A DNA stretch of 64,000 nt from Ferrovibrio sp. MS7. Lineage in GTDB: Bacteria; Pseudomonadota; Alphaproteobacteria; Ferrovibrionales; Ferrovibrionaceae. Position 1 is the first letter of the stretch. Each line of letters opens with the position of its first letter. The translations under genes and the position numbers were made by a program. Positions 33,473 to 40,603 of this stretch are shown here, piece by piece. A model generated the notes under the pieces. It did no database searches and was not told the DNA's origin. It saw only the letters and a list, made by a program, of their open reading frames with translations. Where the stretch lies: positions 2,322,001-2,386,000 of the forward strand of contig NZ_JBBKBA010000001.1 of assembly GCF_038404985.1 (NCBI RefSeq). The letters run 5' to 3'.

Positions 33473-34969
33473 ATGCTGCGACGCTATTTCCTCACCGGTA
33501 CGCTTGCCATTGCCGCGCTGCTGCTGGCCTTGCCCGGCGCCAGTGCCTTGGCGCAAGCGAAGAAGGATACCGTGACGCTCGGCATGGTGCTGGAGCCGCC
33601 GGGGCTCGATCCCACCGTGGCGCCGGCCGCCGCCATCGGCGAGATCACGCATTTCAATATCTTCGAGGGCCTGACCCGCATCCGCGAGAATGGCACCGTG
33701 GCGCCGCTGCTCGCCGAAAGCTGGGTCGCCAGCACCGACATGAAGGAATTCACCTTCAAGCTCAAGGCCGGCGTGAAGTTCAGCGACGGCACGCCGCTCA
33801 CCTCGGCGGAAGTGAAATCCTCCTTCGAGACCTATGGCGGCGCGCAGAGCACCAACAAGCGCAAGGCGGTGTTCACCAACATGGCCGAGATCGGCGCACC
33901 CGATCCGCTCACCGTCACCATCAAGCTGAAGGAGACGGATGCGAATTTCCTGTTCTCGCTGGGTGAGAATACGGCGGTGATCACCGCGCCGGCCAGCCGC
34001 GCCAGCAATGCCATAAATCCCATCGGCACCGGCCCCTACAAGCTGGAGAAATGGGTGAAAGGCGATTCCGTCACGCTCGCGGCGCAGCCGAATTTCCGCG
34101 ATCCGGCTGCCATCCGCATCAAGACCGTCACTTTCCGCATCATCGCCGATCCGGCGGCGCAGGTGGCGGCATTGCTGGCCGGCGATATCGACGGTTTCCC
34201 GATCGGCATGAGCGGCGAGAATGTGCCGCAGTTCCAGAAGGACAAGCGTTTCCGCGTCACCACCGGCACCACCGAGGGCGAGGTGATGCTGGCGCTCAAC
34301 AACAAGCGCAAGCCGCTGGATGACCTGCGGGTGCGCCGCGCGCTGGCCCATGCCATCGACCGCAAGGCACTGATCGAGGCGGTGGCGTCGGGCTACGGCA
34401 CGGTGATCGGCAGCCATTTCCCGCCGCATGATCCGGCCTATGTCGATCTCTCGAATGCCTACCCGTATGATCCGGCGAAGGCCAAGGCGCTCTTGAAGGA
34501 AGCCGGGCTTGAGAAGCTGGAACTCACCCTGCGGCTGCCGCCGCCGGCCTATGCCCGGCGTGGCGGCGAAGTGGTGGCGGCGATGCTGGCGGAGGCCGGC
34601 ATCAATGCCAAGATCGAGAATATGGAATGGGCGCAGTGGCTGGACGTGGTGTTCAAGAATTTCAACTACGACCTGACCATCATCAATCATGTCGAGCCGA
34701 ACGACATCATCAAGTATGCCGAGCCGAATTACTATTGGCAGTATGACAGCCCGGAATTCCGCAACCTGCTGGCCCAGGCCAACACCACGCTGGATGGGAA
34801 GGAGCGCACCGAGATCATGCAGCGCATGCAGCGGGTGCTGTCGCGCGATGCGGTCAATGTGTGGCTCTACAATGCTTCGCGGGTCGCCATCTACAAGGTC
34901 AACCTCAAGGGCTTCTGGTCCAGCGCGCCGATCTTCGCCAACGATCTTTCGGCGGTGTATTGGGAGTAG
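33473..34969 (+). CDS. dipeptide-type ABC transporter substrate-binding protein
   Basis: A 498-residue periplasmic protein with a clear signal peptide (MLRRYFLTGTLAIAALLLAL, cleavage near ALA-QA). It has the SBP_bac_5 fold (LGMVLEPPGLDPTVAP, FKLKAGVKFSDGTPLTSAEV, VRRALAHAIDRKALIEAV). The ATG at 33473 has GGAGG 7 nt upstream. No permease or ATPase genes adjoin it, so it must feed a transporter encoded elsewhere. The importer at 15.9-21.9 kb is one possibility. It follows the P1 peptidase gene. Confidence 0.92.
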   Translation: MLRRYFLTGTLAIAALLLALPGASALAQAKKDTVTLGMVLEPPGLDPTVAPAAAIGEITHFNIFEGLTRIRENGTVAPLLAESWVASTDMKEFTFKLKAGVKFSDGTPLTSAEVKSSFETYGGAQSTNKRKAVFTNMAEIGAPDPLTVTIKLKETDANFLFSLGENTAVITAPASRASNAINPIGTGPYKLEKWVKGDSVTLAAQPNFRDPAAIRIKTVTFRIIADPAAQVAALLAGDIDGFPIGMSGENVPQFQKDKRFRVTTGTTEGEVMLALNNKRKPLDDLRVRRALAHAIDRKALIEAVASGYGTVIGSHFPPHDPAYVDLSNAYPYDPAKAKALLKEAGLEKLELTLRLPPPAYARRGGEVVAAMLAEAGINAKIENMEWAQWLDVVFKNFNYDLTIINHVEPNDIIKYAEPNYYWQYDSPEFRNLLAQANTTLDGKERTEIMQRMQRVLSRDAVNVWLYNASRVAIYKVNLKGFWSSAPIFANDLSAVYWE

Positions 34970-34982
34970 GGGGCGCTAAAGG

Positions 34983-35058
34983 AAATGGGCTCCTCGCTTT
35001 CGCGAGGATGACAATTGAGAAGCATCCGTCATGCCCGCGAAAGCGGGCATCCCATTTT
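34983..35058. repeat. intergenic palindromic repeat, family 1, copy A
   Basis: Two inverted half-units flank a 15-bp spacer: 34983-35012 and 35028-35058. Each half holds its own GC-rich hairpin (core CCCGCGAAAGCGGG or CCTCGCTTTCGCGAGG) and ends in CCCATTT at the outer side and GTCAT at the inner side. The same half-unit occurs twice more at 55402-55479. It lies between two convergent genes. Confidence 0.85.
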
Positions 35059-35098
35059 CTGGTTACGCGGACTTTCCGGCGACGTTGAAAGACCCGGC

Positions 35099-35923
35099 CT
35101 AATTCGCCGGTGGGGCGCCCATGAAGCTTTCGACCAGGGCGGCGCAGACCAGGTTCCAGCCATCCACCAGCACGAAGAAGATCAGCTTGAACGGCAGCGA
35201 GATCACCACTGGCGGCAGCATCATCATGCCCATCGACATCAGGATGGAGGCCACCACCATGTCGACGACAATGAAGGGAATGAACAGCAGGAAGCCGATC
35301 TCGAAGGCGCGTTTAAGCTCGCTGATCATGTAGGCCGGCACCAGCACGCGCAGCGGGATGGCTTCCGGGTTGGCTGGCGGCGCTAGCCGGGCGAAATTGG
35401 CGAACAGCGCCAGATCCTTCTCGCGCACATGGCCGCGCATGAACTGGTGGAATGGCGCCACGGCGCGGTCAAATGCCGTCTGCTGGTCGATGCGCTCCTC
35501 GATCAGCGGCTGGATGCCTTCGTTATAGGAACGCTCCAGCGTCGGCTGCATGATGAAGAAGGTGAGGAACAGCGCCAGGCTGATCAGCACGGTGTTCGGC
35601 GGCGTCGACTGGGTGCCGAGCGCGGTGCGCAGGATCGAGAATACCACGACGATGCGGATGAAGCTGGTCAGCACGATCAGGATCGAGGGCGCCAGCGTCA
35701 GCACCGTGGTGAGCGCGACGAGCTGGATGACCCGGCCGGTGAGTGAGCCGGTGCCCTCGCCAAGATCGATATTGATCGATTGCGCCATGGCCGGGCCGAA
35801 GAAGGCCAGCGCGGCATAGGCGAGCGCGGCACCGCTGAGCAGCATCACCATGCTGCCCGGCAGCCAGCCAGCGCGGCGTTTCCAGGCAGCCCGGCATTTC
35901 CACGCGGCGATCTCAGTCCGCAC
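35099..35923 (-). CDS. fliP: flagellar type III export protein FliP
   Basis: Core membrane component of the flagellar export gate, with FliQ and FliR. The 274-residue protein has an N-terminal hydrophobic leader, then the conserved FliP body (VIQLVALTTVLTLAPSILI, LTSFIRIVVVFSILRTALGTQSTPPN, FELGF-like FEIGFLLFIPFIVVDMVVAS, MGMMMLPPVVISLPFKLIFF). The start is GTG at 35923 with GGAG upstream, overlapping the end of fliO by 11 bp; Met25 (35851) is an alternative. It is the last of three leftward flagellar genes. Confidence 0.95.
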   Translation of the reverse strand: MRTEIAAWKCRAAWKRRAGWLPGSMVMLLSGAALAYAALAFFGPAMAQSINIDLGEGTGSLTGRVIQLVALTTVLTLAPSILIVLTSFIRIVVVFSILRTALGTQSTPPNTVLISLALFLTFFIMQPTLERSYNEGIQPLIEERIDQQTAFDRAVAPFHQFMRGHVREKDLALFANFARLAPPANPEAIPLRVLVPAYMISELKRAFEIGFLLFIPFIVVDMVVASILMSMGMMMLPPVVISLPFKLIFFVLVDGWNLVCAALVESFMGAPPAN

Positions 35924-36275
35924 CGCTGGCTCCGTCCTTGTTCGGGTCGCGGCCGGGCATGCGCAGGGAAGGGAACATCGGCGCCTTGGGCAAGGTATCG
36001 GCTTCGGTCTTGGCCACCGGGATGCCGGTTTCGATCACCACGTCGCCATCATCGCCGAGCAGCAGCAGATGCTCGACATTGTCGCGCCGTACCAGGATGA
36101 GGCGGCGCGTGCCATCCACCGGCGCCAGTTCGATCACGCCGATGCGCTGGCCGCTGCGCCATTTGCCGACACGCATGTTGCCGGCGAAATATTTCATCGC
36201 CCAGTAGAACGCCCCGAGCAGGATGAGCACGACGCCCAAGCCAATGCCGACGCGCATATAATCGATCTGGTCCAT
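35913..36275 (-). CDS. fliO: flagellar biosynthesis protein FliO
   Basis: A 120-residue single-span membrane protein: YMRVGIGLGVVLILLGAFYWAMKY near the N terminus, then the FliO domain (IGVIELAPVDGTRRLILVRR, HLLLLGDDGDVVIETGI). FliO helps assemble the FliP-FliR core of the export apparatus. The ATG at 36275 has AGGAG a few bases upstream; an in-frame start at 36308 is less likely. It overlaps fliP by 11 bp. Confidence 0.85.
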   Translation of the reverse strand: MDQIDYMRVGIGLGVVLILLGAFYWAMKYFAGNMRVGKWRSGQRIGVIELAPVDGTRRLILVRRDNVEHLLLLGDDGDVVIETGIPVAKTEADTLPKAPMFPSLRMPGRDPNKDGASGAD

Positions 36276-36319
36276 GGTGCTCCTGCTTCGGTCGAATGTG
36301 CGTGCCACGCCCGATTCGC

Positions 36320-36354
36320 GTCAAGGAAGATTGGGTCGGGTCAAGGAAGATTGG
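36320..36354. repeat. 15-bp direct repeat
   Basis: GTCAAGGAAGATTGG occurs at 36320-36334 and again at 36340-36354, a 20-bp period, in the gap between the FlhB-like gene and fliO. It may be a small local duplication; no function is evident. Confidence 0.6.
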
Positions 36355-36363
36355 TCCGCGGGC

Positions 36364-36654
36364 TTAAGCGCCCGGCGTCTTGCCCTGGGTGCGGTAGATG
36401 TAGCTGAGGATTTCCGCCACGGCGGCGAAGGCCTCGACCGGGATCAGGGTATCGATATCGAGCTTGCCGAGGATCTCCACCAGGTCCGAATCCTGGCGGA
36501 TGGTGATGCCGTTATCCATGGCAATGCGGATCACTTGTTCCGCCATATGCCCTTGGGCATTGGCCACCACGCGAGGCGCATCTTCCTTTGCGGCATCGTA
36601 GCGCAGGGCTACGGCCTTTAGTTTTTTTGGCGGTTTTCCAGTCTCGTCAGCCAT
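36364..36654 (-). CDS. FlhB C-terminal-domain-like protein (FhlB family)
   Basis: A 96-residue soluble protein matching the cytoplasmic export-switch part of FlhB after its autocleavage site (AVALRYDAAKEDAPRVVANAQGH..., AMDNGITIRQDSDLVEILGKLD, IPVEAFAAVAEILSYIY). The NPTH cleavage motif and the membrane part are absent. Such stand-alone proteins can substitute for or modulate the FlhB switch in some bacteria. A full-length FlhB is encoded at 39038-40105. It is the first of the leftward genes before fliO and fliP. Confidence 0.87.
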   Translation of the reverse strand: MADETGKPPKKLKAVALRYDAAKEDAPRVVANAQGHMAEQVIRIAMDNGITIRQDSDLVEILGKLDIDTLIPVEAFAAVAEILSYIYRTQGKTPGA

Positions 36655-36676
36655 TTCTCAGGCCCTCAGACGGTTT

Positions 36677-36713
36677 CATTTATTAATATATCCCGGCAAT
36701 TCGTTAATAAATG
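36677..36713. promoter_or_regulatory. 10-bp inverted repeat in the divergent flagellar promoter region
   Basis: CATTTATTAA (36677-36686) and its exact complement TTAATAAATG (36704-36713) are separated by 17 bp, between the FlhB-like gene and flgB. The region is AT-rich amid GC-rich DNA and each arm contains TTAA. It looks like a dimeric regulator site acting on both directions; which regulator is unknown. Confidence 0.55.
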
Positions 36714-36742
36714 ATTCAATGATTCCGGGCATCCTCGCCGCC

Positions 36743-37159
36743 ATGGACCTGAACCGCATCAACATCATGAAAGCGATTGCCCGCCGGATGGAGTATACCG
36801 GCGAACGGCAGCGCGTGCTGGCCGAGAATATCGCCAATGCGGATACGCCGAACTACAAGCCCAAGGACCTGCAGAAGGCCACGTTCACCGATCTGGTGAA
36901 GGGGCCGAGCCAGCGCGTTGCCATCGCCGCCACCCAGCCCGGCCATATCAGCCGCACTTCGGCGGGCAGCAGCAACGGTAGCTGGAAGGTGGAACGCGCC
37001 AAGGGCGATTTCGAAGTGGCGCCGAACGGCAATGCGGTGAACCTGGAACAGCAGACCATGATGCTGGCGGAAAACCAGGGCGAACATAATCTGATGACCA
37101 ACCTGTATCGCAAGCAGGTCGGTCTGCTGCGCAAGGCCCTCGGGCCGCGTCAGCAATAA
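36743..37159 (+). CDS. flgB: flagellar basal-body rod protein FlgB
   Basis: Proximal rod protein of the flagellar basal body, secreted through the flagellar export gate. The N-terminal motif VLAENIANADTPNYKPKD is diagnostic and the C-terminal helix (LMTNLYRKQVGLLRKALG) is present. Start ATG36743 gives MDLNRINIMKAIARR and places the NIANADTP motif where the family has it. ATG36719 would add 8 residues. Neither has a strong Shine-Dalgarno site. The protein is 138 residues. It is the first gene of flgB-flgC-fliE-fliQ-fliR-flhB. Confidence 0.93.
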   Translation: MDLNRINIMKAIARRMEYTGERQRVLAENIANADTPNYKPKDLQKATFTDLVKGPSQRVAIAATQPGHISRTSAGSSNGSWKVERAKGDFEVAPNGNAVNLEQQTMMLAENQGEHNLMTNLYRKQVGLLRKALGPRQQ

Positions 37160-37175
37160 GCAATAGGAGCGGGCG

Positions 37176-37586
37176 ATGGAACTCAAGGATGCGATGAAGA
37201 TTTCCGCCTCGGGCATGAAGGCCCAGAGCGACCGCCTCAAGGTCATCGCGGAAAACCTCGCCAATTCGGACTCGCTGGGCAAGACCCCGGGTTCCGACCC
37301 GTATCGCCGCAAGGTGGTAAGCTTCAAGAACGAACTCGACCGCGCCACCGGCGTTACCATGGTCAAGACCAAGCCGCCGACCCGCGACCGCTCGGATTTC
37401 GAGCTGAAATACGATCCGGGCCATCCGGCCGCCAATGCCGATGGCTATGTGAAGCTGCCGAATGTGCGCCCGGTGATCGAAATGGCCGATATGCGCGAAG
37501 CGCAGCGGTCCTACGAAGCCAATCTGAACGTCATCGAAGGCGCCAAGTCGATGGTCAACCGCACCATCGACCTGCTGCGCAACTGA
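37176..37586 (+). CDS. flgC: flagellar basal-body rod protein FlgC
   Basis: A 136-residue proximal rod protein. It has the rod N-terminal motif (MKAQSDRLKVIAENLANSDS), the FlgC body (DPYRRKVVSFKNELD, GHPAANADGYVKLPNV), and the C-terminal MREAQRSYEANLNVIEGAK segment. GGAG precedes the ATG. It lies 16 bp after flgB and 18 bp before fliE. Confidence 0.95.
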   Translation: MELKDAMKISASGMKAQSDRLKVIAENLANSDSLGKTPGSDPYRRKVVSFKNELDRATGVTMVKTKPPTRDRSDFELKYDPGHPAANADGYVKLPNVRPVIEMADMREAQRSYEANLNVIEGAKSMVNRTIDLLRN

Positions 37587-37604
37587 TCCGGATAGGGGCA
37601 AAGC

Positions 37605-37910
37605 ATGGCTGACATACGTATCGGCGGGCTTGCCGACGGGCTTGCCATCGTAGGCCGCGCCAACCAGGGCGGCGGCGCTAATCCGGTGGGCGACAGTGGT
37701 TTCGGCGATATGGTGCGCCAGGCGCTGAATTCCACCGTGGAAGCCCAGCAGAAGGCCGAAACCCTGTCCACCCAGGCGGTGAACGGCAAGGCCGATGTCA
37801 CCGAGATCGTCACCGCCGTGACCAACGCGGAACTGGCGCTCGATACCGCCATCGCGGTGCGCGACAAGGTGATCAACGCCTACCAGGAAATCATGCGCAT
37901 GCCCATTTGA
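37605..37910 (+). CDS. fliE: flagellar hook-basal body complex protein FliE
   Basis: A 101-residue protein that joins the MS ring to the rod. The conserved C-terminal half is present (FGDMVRQALNSTVEAQQKAE, VTEIVTAVTNAELALDTAIAVRDKVINAYQEIMRMPI). The length is normal. It sits between flgC and fliQ in the standard order. Confidence 0.94.
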   Translation: MADIRIGGLADGLAIVGRANQGGGANPVGDSGFGDMVRQALNSTVEAQQKAETLSTQAVNGKADVTEIVTAVTNAELALDTAIAVRDKVINAYQEIMRMPI

Positions 37911-37972
37911 TGGCCCATTTGTTGGGTCGCATCGCGCGAATCAGGTATACACTGCGGAAAACGAGCGAATCG

Positions 37973-38239
37973 ATGACCGCAGTAGAAGTAACCGATGTGA
38001 TGCGCGATGCCATCTGGGTCCTGATCAAGGTCTCCGGGCCGGCGATGGCTGTCTCGCTGATCATCGGCTTGGCGATTGCGCTGTTTCAGGCGCTGACCCA
38101 GTTGCAGGAACCCACGCTCACCTTCGTGCCCAAGATCCTGGCGATTTTCGGCACCCTGATCATTTCCATGCCGTTCATGATCGGCACCATGGTGGCCTTC
38201 ATGGAGCAATTGGCGCAGCGCATCGCCGGATTGAATTAG
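37973..38239 (+). CDS. fliQ: flagellar export protein FliQ
   Basis: An 88-residue protein with two membrane spans (LIKVSGPAMAVSLIIGLAIALFQ; KILAIFGTLIISMPFMIG) and the FliQ motif QALTQLQEPTLTFVPK. It is part of the FliPQR export gate. ATG37973 gives the normal length; the frame continues upstream to 37907 but that part does not look like FliQ. Confidence 0.95.
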   Translation: MTAVEVTDVMRDAIWVLIKVSGPAMAVSLIIGLAIALFQALTQLQEPTLTFVPKILAIFGTLIISMPFMIGTMVAFMEQLAQRIAGLN

Positions 38240-38251
38240 CGGCGGCCCCGG

Positions 38252-39025
38252 ATGCTGCAGCAGATCGTCGCCGGCAACGTCTTCATCTTCATGCTGATCC
38301 TGTGCCGGATCGGCAGTGCCATGATGTCGCTGCCGGGCATCGGCGAAGCCTCGATCCCGCCGCGCGTCCGCCTCAGCCTGGCCTTGCTGATGTCTGGCCT
38401 GCTGGTGCCGATCCTGGGGCCGAGCCTGCCGACCTTGCCGGCACAGCCGATGAACCTGGCCTTCCTGCTGCTCACCGAAATCGGCTTCGGCCTCGCCATC
38501 GGCCTGGTCACCCGCATGCTGCTCACCGCCATGCATGTCGCCGGCACGGTGATCGCCATGCAGGCCGGCCTTTCGGCCGCCACCTTCTTCGATCCCAACA
38601 TGGGCGGCCAGAACGCCATCCTCAGCGGCGCACTGATCTTCATGGGCACTGCCTTGCTGTTCGCCACCGACATGCACCTGGTGCTGTTGCAGGCGGTGTA
38701 TGACAGCTACACCCTGTTTCCGCCGCTGCGCGTGCCGGCTTTTGGCGATTTCGCGCAAGTCACCGTGCAACTCCTCAGCGATGCCTTCTCGCTCGGCATG
38801 CGCATGGCGGCGCCCTTCATCGTCTATGGCGTGGTGTTCAACGTTGCGCTCGGGCTGCTCAACCGCCTGATGCCGACCCTGCAGATTTTCTTCATCATGC
38901 AGGCGCCGCAGATCGCCCTGTCCTTCGTGCTGTTCGGCTTCACGCTCACCGCCATCGGCATCGCCTACACCACGTATTTCGAGCAGACCGTCGCCCAGTT
39001 CCTGGCGCCGGCCGCGCCGCGATAG
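38252..39025 (+). CDS. fliR: flagellar export protein FliR
   Basis: A 257-residue membrane protein of the export gate with about six membrane spans. Typical segments are RIGSAMMSLPGIGEASIPPRVRL, EIGFGLAIGLVTRMLLTAMHVAG and GGQNAILS. It lies 12 bp after fliQ and 12 bp before flhB. Confidence 0.94.
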   Translation: MLQQIVAGNVFIFMLILCRIGSAMMSLPGIGEASIPPRVRLSLALLMSGLLVPILGPSLPTLPAQPMNLAFLLLTEIGFGLAIGLVTRMLLTAMHVAGTVIAMQAGLSAATFFDPNMGGQNAILSGALIFMGTALLFATDMHLVLLQAVYDSYTLFPPLRVPAFGDFAQVTVQLLSDAFSLGMRMAAPFIVYGVVFNVALGLLNRLMPTLQIFFIMQAPQIALSFVLFGFTLTAIGIAYTTYFEQTVAQFLAPAAPR

Positions 39026-39037
39026 GGAGGCCGCCGC

Positions 39038-40105
39038 ATGTCGGAAGATGCCGATCCCGAATCCAAAACCGAAGACCCATCTGAGAAGCGGCTGCGCGAT
39101 GCCGAAGAGAAAGGCAACATCGCGCGGTCGCAGGAAATCGGGCACTGGTTCACCTTCATGGCCGCGATGATCGGCATGTACATGCTGGGCGACGCCCTGG
39201 TGCGCCGCTTCACCGGCAGCACAACGGTATTCTTCCAGGCGCCGCATAAAATTCCGATGGACCCGGCGCATATCACGCGCCTCGCCATGGACATGATGAT
39301 CGACATCAGCGCGGTGCTGCTGCCGATCCTCGGCCTGTTCGCGGTGTTCGGCCTGGCCGGCAGCCTGATCCAGAATCCGCTGCATTTCAGTCCCGACAAG
39401 CTGATGCCGGATATCAACAAGCTCAACCCGCTGACCGGCCTCAAGCGCATCGCCTCGGTGGCGACCCTGGTGGAGTTCGTCAAGAACATCATCAAGATCA
39501 CGGTGATCGGCGTGCTGCTGGTCTACCTGATCCTGCCGGAACTGGATTCGCTGGAAACCCTGGTGGCGCTGGATATCAGCCTGATGCTGCCGCATACCAT
39601 GCGCATCGTGTTCAAGCTGCTCGGCGCCATGCTGATCATCGTGTTCCTGGTGGCCGTGGCCGACTATCTCTACCAGCGCTACAACCACATGAAACAGCTC
39701 CGCATGACCAAGCAGGAGTTGAAGGACGAATACAAGGAAAGCGAAGGCGACCCGCATATCAAGGCGCGGCTGCGCCAGTTGCGCATGCAGCGCGTGCGCC
39801 AGCGCATGATGGCGGCGGTGCCGGAAGCCAGCGTGGTGGTCACCAACCCGACCCACTATGCCGTGGCGCTGAAATACGAGATCGGCAAGATGGACGCGCC
39901 CATCGTGGTGGCCAAGGGCGCCGACCTGATCGCCAAGCGCATCCGCGAACTCGCCACCGAGCATGAAGTGCCGATTGTCGAGAATGTGCCGCTGGCCCGC
40001 GCGCTGTTCCTGGTCGAGATCGACGACCCGATCCCGGTGGAGCATTACAAGGCGGTGGCCGATGTCATCAGCTACGTGATGAAGCTGAAGGACAAGCTGA
40101 ATTAG
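39038..40105 (+). CDS. flhB: flagellar export switch protein FlhB
   Basis: A 355-residue inner-membrane protein that switches export specificity from rod/hook to filament proteins. It opens with the SEKRLRDAEEKGNIARSQE motif, has four membrane spans, and carries the self-cleavage site NPTH in VVVTNPTHYAVALKYE. A cytoplasmic C-domain follows. GGAGG precedes the ATG. It ends the export operon; a palindromic repeat lies 32 bp downstream and may help end the transcript. Confidence 0.96.
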   Translation: MSEDADPESKTEDPSEKRLRDAEEKGNIARSQEIGHWFTFMAAMIGMYMLGDALVRRFTGSTTVFFQAPHKIPMDPAHITRLAMDMMIDISAVLLPILGLFAVFGLAGSLIQNPLHFSPDKLMPDINKLNPLTGLKRIASVATLVEFVKNIIKITVIGVLLVYLILPELDSLETLVALDISLMLPHTMRIVFKLLGAMLIIVFLVAVADYLYQRYNHMKQLRMTKQELKDEYKESEGDPHIKARLRQLRMQRVRQRMMAAVPEASVVVTNPTHYAVALKYEIGKMDAPIVVAKGADLIAKRIRELATEHEVPIVENVPLARALFLVEIDDPIPVEHYKAVADVISYVMKLKDKLN

Positions 40106-40136
40106 GGGCTGCTGGGTTCAAGCCCAACCATCCTCC

Positions 40137-40215
40137 GTCGTCATGCCCGGACTTGATCCGGGCATCTTGTGCAAGCAGACTATGAGACCGCCGGGTCGAG
40201 CCCGGCGGTGACGAC
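40137..40215. repeat. intergenic palindromic repeat, family 2, copy C
   Basis: A 79-bp element with inverted ends (GTCGTCA and TGACGAC) that contains two GC-rich hairpins: CCCGGACTTGATCCGGG and CCGCCGGGTCGAGCCCGGCGG-type. A second copy of nearly the same length is at 51572-51649. It follows flhB and could act as a terminator-like structure. Confidence 0.85.
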
Positions 40216-40336
40216 GCTATAAAAATATGATCGCGGAAGTTAAACGGGTAACTCGTCACTCCTGTCCCACCGCCGCTTATTTCACAAAATGTTCTCATTT
40301 GCTCCGCCGGCATCCCCCGGGCGGTTAATTCTTTGC

Positions 40337-40357
40337 GTCCTGACGTTGCGTCAGGAC
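40337..40357. repeat. 9-bp perfect inverted repeat with 3-nt loop
   Basis: GTCCTGACG (40337-40345) pairs with CGTCAGGAC (40349-40357). It lies in the flhB-flgE gap, about 180 bp upstream of the sigma-54 promoter. It could be an operator or a terminator-like hairpin, though no T-run follows it. Confidence 0.4.
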
Positions 40358-40451
40358 TTGACAGGCGACACACCCCGCGATTCGCTGGAACTATGGTAAA
40401 TAGCCGTAAACTATGCAGTTTTTGCCGCTGGAGGCACAATCTGCCGGGGTG

Positions 40452-40460
40452 TTATCCACA
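40452..40460 (+). promoter_or_regulatory. single perfect DnaA-box sequence
   Basis: TTATCCACA matches the DnaA-box consensus exactly. A single 9-mer can occur by chance, and no cluster of boxes is seen here, so this is not an origin. It could be a DnaA titration or control site upstream of flgE. Confidence 0.35.
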
Positions 40461-40466
40461 GCTTGA

Positions 40467-40519
40467 GGTTAACCCCGGTTAACCCTGCGGTAATAATTCT
40501 TAAGATTGAATGACTTAAG
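40467..40519. promoter_or_regulatory. TTAA-rich candidate regulator sites upstream of flgE
   Basis: Two GGTTAACC palindromes (40467-40474 and 40477-40484) have centres 10 bp apart, that is, on one face of the helix. Two CTTAAG palindromes follow (40499-40504 and 40514-40519). TTAA-N6-TTAAC at 40469-40483 is one base short of the CtrA consensus TTAA-N7-TTAAC. All lie in the 20-70 bp upstream of a sigma-54 promoter. Confidence 0.35.
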
Positions 40520-40534
40520 TATTTTTTCCTATTT

Positions 40535-40549
40535 TGGCATGCGCCTTGC
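40535..40549 (+). promoter_or_regulatory. sigma-54 promoter of flgE
   Basis: TGGCAT (40535-40540), five bases, then TTGC (40546-40549). The invariant GG (40536-40537) and GC (40548-40549) are exactly 10 bp apart, as required for -24/-12 recognition by RpoN. The start codon of flgE is 55 bp downstream. Class II/III flagellar genes are often RpoN-dependent. Confidence 0.75.
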
Positions 40550-40603
40550 TCTCCGGTGGGTGCGGTTCCGCCGCGCGACCCTCAGCAAGGAAAAGGAGAC
40601 AGC

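Noticed and set aside
37880-40045. 721-codon open frame antisense to fliQ, fliR and flhB
   Set aside because: Low-complexity His/Gln/Glu-rich translation typical of antisense shadows. The plus-strand genes are clear.
40106-40603. Replication origin, because of the DnaA box
   Set aside because: Only one perfect DnaA box was seen, with no cluster and no dnaA/dnaN/parAB/hemE context.
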